Notes under the pieces: model-generated
Database searches by the model: none
Told to the model about the DNA's origin: nothing
What the model saw: only the letters and a program-made list of their open reading frames with translations
DNA from: Tetraselmis striata
Taxonomy: Eukaryota > Chlorophyta > Chlorodendrophyceae > Chlorodendrales > Chlorodendraceae
Assembly: GCA_006384855.1 (NCBI GenBank)
Contig: VCJN01002617.1
Coordinates: 34,063-98,062, forward strand
DNA length: 64,000 bases
Direction of reading: 5' to 3'
Shown: positions 61,022 through 64,000 of the stretch, piece after piece
How positions within the stretch are numbered: the stretch's first letter is position 1
How the letters are laid out: each line of letters begins with the position of its first letter
Translations under genes and position numbers: made by a program

Positions 61022-62400
61022 TGTGCCAGACCCTGCCTGCCCTGCGCCACTGCGCGCCCCGCAAGCCGACTCGCGGCCCAAGGCAACGGCCGGCTCCCTC
61101 GGTCCAGCTGCACCCCGCTGCCGCGCCGTGCCTGCCACTGATTTGGGTTGCCGCCCGGCGGGGAGGGGTTGGGTGGCGCCAGGTTGAGTGGGAGGAGCAG
61201 CGACGGGCCGAGAGCGGCTAGACTGTCGCTCGGTGGACCTGGAGTGTGGCAGATCGGGGTGAGATGGGACCAGGCAGCGAGTGGATGGGGAAGGGGTCAG
61301 TGCCCTGGAGACTGTTGGTAGGTTGCCTACGTTGCTACCCTGTCCGCAAGGTGGTCCGCAGGGTGCGCCTGGATCGCGTGTCGATATTGTACTGTGTGTA
61401 AATAACTTCGCTGTCCGAAACGGCGGCGCCAGCACAGGTACCCAGGCGGCCGCCCTGCCCTACTGAGCTGCCCGACCGTACCGCCTGTATCCCATACTTG
61501 CTTGCCTCATGATGATGGCTGCTCGCGTGGCGGGTATTTCTAAAACCTTGGCGGTAACGATTACCCTGCATACGCTACAGCAGGTTATTCCTGGAACTAG
61601 TACGGCGCTGCTACTAAATACAAAATGCGACATGCAGCAAGACAGTCGCGATTTCGTCATAACACAGATAGAGTCCCGTGATTTTTCCGTGTAGTTACTT
61701 CAATAAAACGGGGCCAAACCGGGAAAAAGATATGATTCATATTTTTACCCTCTGAAAACCCTAGAGCCATACCCCTGAAATTGGCACAGTGCACCCTTGA
61801 AAATGCAGGCAAATGAAACAGGCAAATGCAGGCAGCAATTGACGCCTGACCCATCAGTTGACGCCGGACCCTGGCTGGACCCGCCAGAAAGTGCTGCCAC
61901 GCAACCACCCCGCCCCAGCAGCGTCGAGCTCGTGCCTCACCGCACTGGACGGCCCAGTCGCTAAGCACCGGGCGGGCAAGCTGTGATAGCGCTGCCGTCT
62001 CATCCTTCCACAGAAGCTTTAGATTTCGAGTTCCGAGACCTCACACTGCGCCCCTTCACCTGTATTGCCAGTTTAGTCGTCCATCTCGCGCCGACGATGA
62101 CACCGGCGTGCGCCCCACAGCGATGGACGGGTGCCCAGGCTCGACCCCAGCAGCAGCTTCACCTGCACAGGAGTATCCCTGCATGTAGACTGCAACGCAG
62201 CCGGGTATGCCGCAAGCGGATGGGTGCTTGCGAGCGGGCCAAAGTGGCAGTTGAATTGGCGACGAGGATTGGTTCTGGGGCCAATTGAAGGCGGCGGGCG
62301 TGTCTTGCAGGCGACCGCGCGCACAGGTTCAAGGACGCAGAGGCATGTGTGCCTGGCGCTGTTCGGGCGCAAGGCTTCCACGCCCGCAGCCGCGACGCGC
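61022..62400. other. Region between ING and the fibrillin-like gene
   Basis: Divergent intergenic region; probably contains the promoters of both genes. From about 62.1 kb there are open frames that may encode the N-terminus or targeting peptide of the downstream gene, but I could not fix a start codon. Confidence 0.4.
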
Positions 62401-63211
62401 CTGCGGGATCTTGCGCAGCAAGAACTGTTGTCGGCGGCCGACAACAGGGAAGATCCTGCAGCTGGTTGGCGAGTTAGAGGCTCTGCAAGCCGAATCTGCA
62501 GCCAGCCGCCTCAGGTTGGGCGCTACCCACCCCCCCCCCCCCCCCCCCCCCCCCCTCCCCCCCCACACACACACCCTTCTCGACCGTGGCATTTTTCCGG
62601 TGCGCAGCTGGCGCAAGTTAGAGCTCGCCATGCTCCATCCGCCGGGGTGGCTAGGGCACTGAGCTTTCGCGCCCGTGTTATGATCACACAGCGGTGTCTG
62701 GGAGGTGGTATGGTCGGATGGCGCGCTTACCTGGCGGGCGCTGGTCAGCCGAGCCGTGCAGCGCATTGGCGGGCGCTGCCGCGCGGGTCAGGCATTTGAC
62801 GTCTCCTCTGGGAGGGCCCTCAACTGGGCGGAGCTGTGGGAGGGGCGCTGCATTATCACAGGTGATCCCGCCCGCATGGGGAATAGCATCGCCGGCGTGT
62901 ACCTGTTGCTCCAACCGCCACACCATGCTGACGGCACGGGGCTGCCTATACGCTCTCGCATCGCAGCCCAGGGAAGATTCCAAGCGGCGAGTGGAAGCAA
63001 CGGCAAGCGGGGGCGGCGCAGTCTGGGTGCCTGTCCAGTGCCGTACCAAGTGGCCATCGAGGAGGGCAGCCTGATGGTGGGCGAGAGGAGCTGGGAGCTG
63101 CCAATATCCGGGCCTGGCCGCTTTGAGGTGCTGTACGGCGACGCCAAGCTGCGCATCTTCCGCTCTGCAGGCGGACTTGCTGTCCAGGTGCCCTCAGATT
63201 TCGAAATTTGA
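62400..63211 (+). CDS. Probable plastid fibrillin (PAP) domain protein, partial model
   Basis: Two pieces look coding. The first, around 62.40-62.51 kb, encodes helical sequence (QQELLSAADN, KILQLVGELEALQAESAAS), but its two halves are in different frames. The second is the open frame ending in TGA at 63211. Its GQAFDVSSGRALNWAELW and PISGPGRFEVLYGDAKLRI-FRSAGGLAVQVP resemble the middle and the conserved C-terminal strand of PAP/fibrillin proteins, which bind lipids in plastoglobules and thylakoids. The exons between 62.52 and 62.79 kb could not be joined. A start codon and transit peptide were not found. The family call rests on pattern resemblance only. Confidence 0.45.
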
Positions 63212-64000
63212 CCTCACCAGTGCTTCAGGATGTGAAATGCTGTGCTGCAACAATGAGCACATGGCGAACAGCAGGGAAGAGGGGGCGACCAGGGCACCGG
63301 TTTTGACAGCAGAGTTGTATGCTCAGTGTTCGCTCCTCATTGCTGTTAAGCCATTCTGCAAACCCTTAAGCCATGCTGCAAACCAGCGACATCGGGTTCC
63401 AGCCCGCGGCACTGCGCAGCATGTTGCCCAACTGCTGGATGCGGTGTTATTTTACCGAAGGTTGACACCTGCCCGTGTGTTGACGTTGATCCGATTTCGC
63501 CTTCGCATTGCCCAGGTAGCTATTGCTGGGCCTTGTGGCTGGCCCCTACCTGGCCTGGGGAGGCTAGTAAAGAGTATATAGCACGGATCCATGTACAGCC
63601 GGGAGGTGCGTGTATGTCGTGTAAGACTCCAAGAGTCCAGGGTCCCGAATGTAATGAGCAGCATAGTAGCTGCATCTATACTCATATCAAGCGGCAAGTA
63701 ATTGGACGCCGCTGCATTGGCTTTGCTTATCACGTTATCATATCATCATTGGCAGGGCACGCATTTCTGTACAGTTTCCACTCATCCTGACGCGGTCTGG
63801 ACGGCAGGACGTAATACAACCATCAGGCCATCACAACTTGATTTGTTGTTTTATGTCCCTCTTTCTTTCAAAGAACACAAGGTGGTTGGGCGGGAGGGAA
63901 GGGGGGGGGGGGGGGTGAAGGGGACACAGAAGGTGCGCCCAGAAGAACATATTGTCACATAATGCAAAGTTGGGCCGGAGCGCGCTCCGCGGGCAAAGAC
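63212..64000. other. Window end, no recognisable gene
   Basis: Mixed composition, with a poly-G run near 63901-63915. No frame resembles a known protein. It contains the 3' flank of the fibrillin-like gene and whatever precedes the next gene. Confidence 0.4.

Overview
The window is nuclear DNA of a eukaryote, most likely a chlorophyte green alga. Genes are split into many short GC-rich exons with GT-AG introns. Five genes carry a TGTAA poly(A) signal (typical of green algae) about 80-170 nt past the stop. The gene set includes plastid tocopherol cyclase, a plant/alga-type NAD(P)H dehydrogenase with an EF-hand, a cilium-associated SPEF1/CLAMP protein and a plant-like ankyrin channel. Long G or C homopolymers (about 10-30 nt) are abundant, mostly as poly-C on the sense strand inside introns just after the 5' splice site. 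I cannot name the species. Exon models were built by eye from frame, splice sites and family similarity, without RNA evidence.

Layout: 1-3.5 kb has no recognisable gene. 3.5-5 kb holds a decayed tyrosine-recombinase (YR) element relic. 5.56-7.88 kb is SPEF1/CLAMP (+). 9.68-12.33 kb is an NDB-type NADH dehydrogenase (-). 13.39-16.30 kb is an ankyrin-repeat protein (-). 17.1-18.85 kb is a large inverted repeat with a retroelement-like ORF; a third copy lies at 31 kb. 19.30-22.44 kb is tocopherol cyclase VTE1 (+). 24.22-28.22 kb is a DAO-family FAD oxidoreductase (+), convergent with UFC1 (28.45-30.02 kb, -).

31.76-46.96 kb (-) is the centrepiece: 29 exons that join in phase without a stop into about 2561 codons. 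They encode two complete six-transmembrane / CNBD / ankyrin channel modules in tandem, joined by a long linker. Both selectivity filters depart from GYG.

49.06-52.28 kb is a DIRS/PAT-like retroelement (-) with split direct repeats, a gag-like ORF and a YR gene broken by a 4-bp tandem duplication; no reverse transcriptase is seen. 52.52-57.58 kb (+) is a type II GT29 sialyltransferase-like protein. 58.88-61.02 kb (-) is an ING-family PHD-finger protein. 62.4-63.2 kb (+) looks like a plastid fibrillin (PAP) gene, partly modelled.

The genes are unrelated single-copy housekeeping and signalling genes, not a pathway cluster. The intergenic stretches carry the repeats and mobile-element debris.
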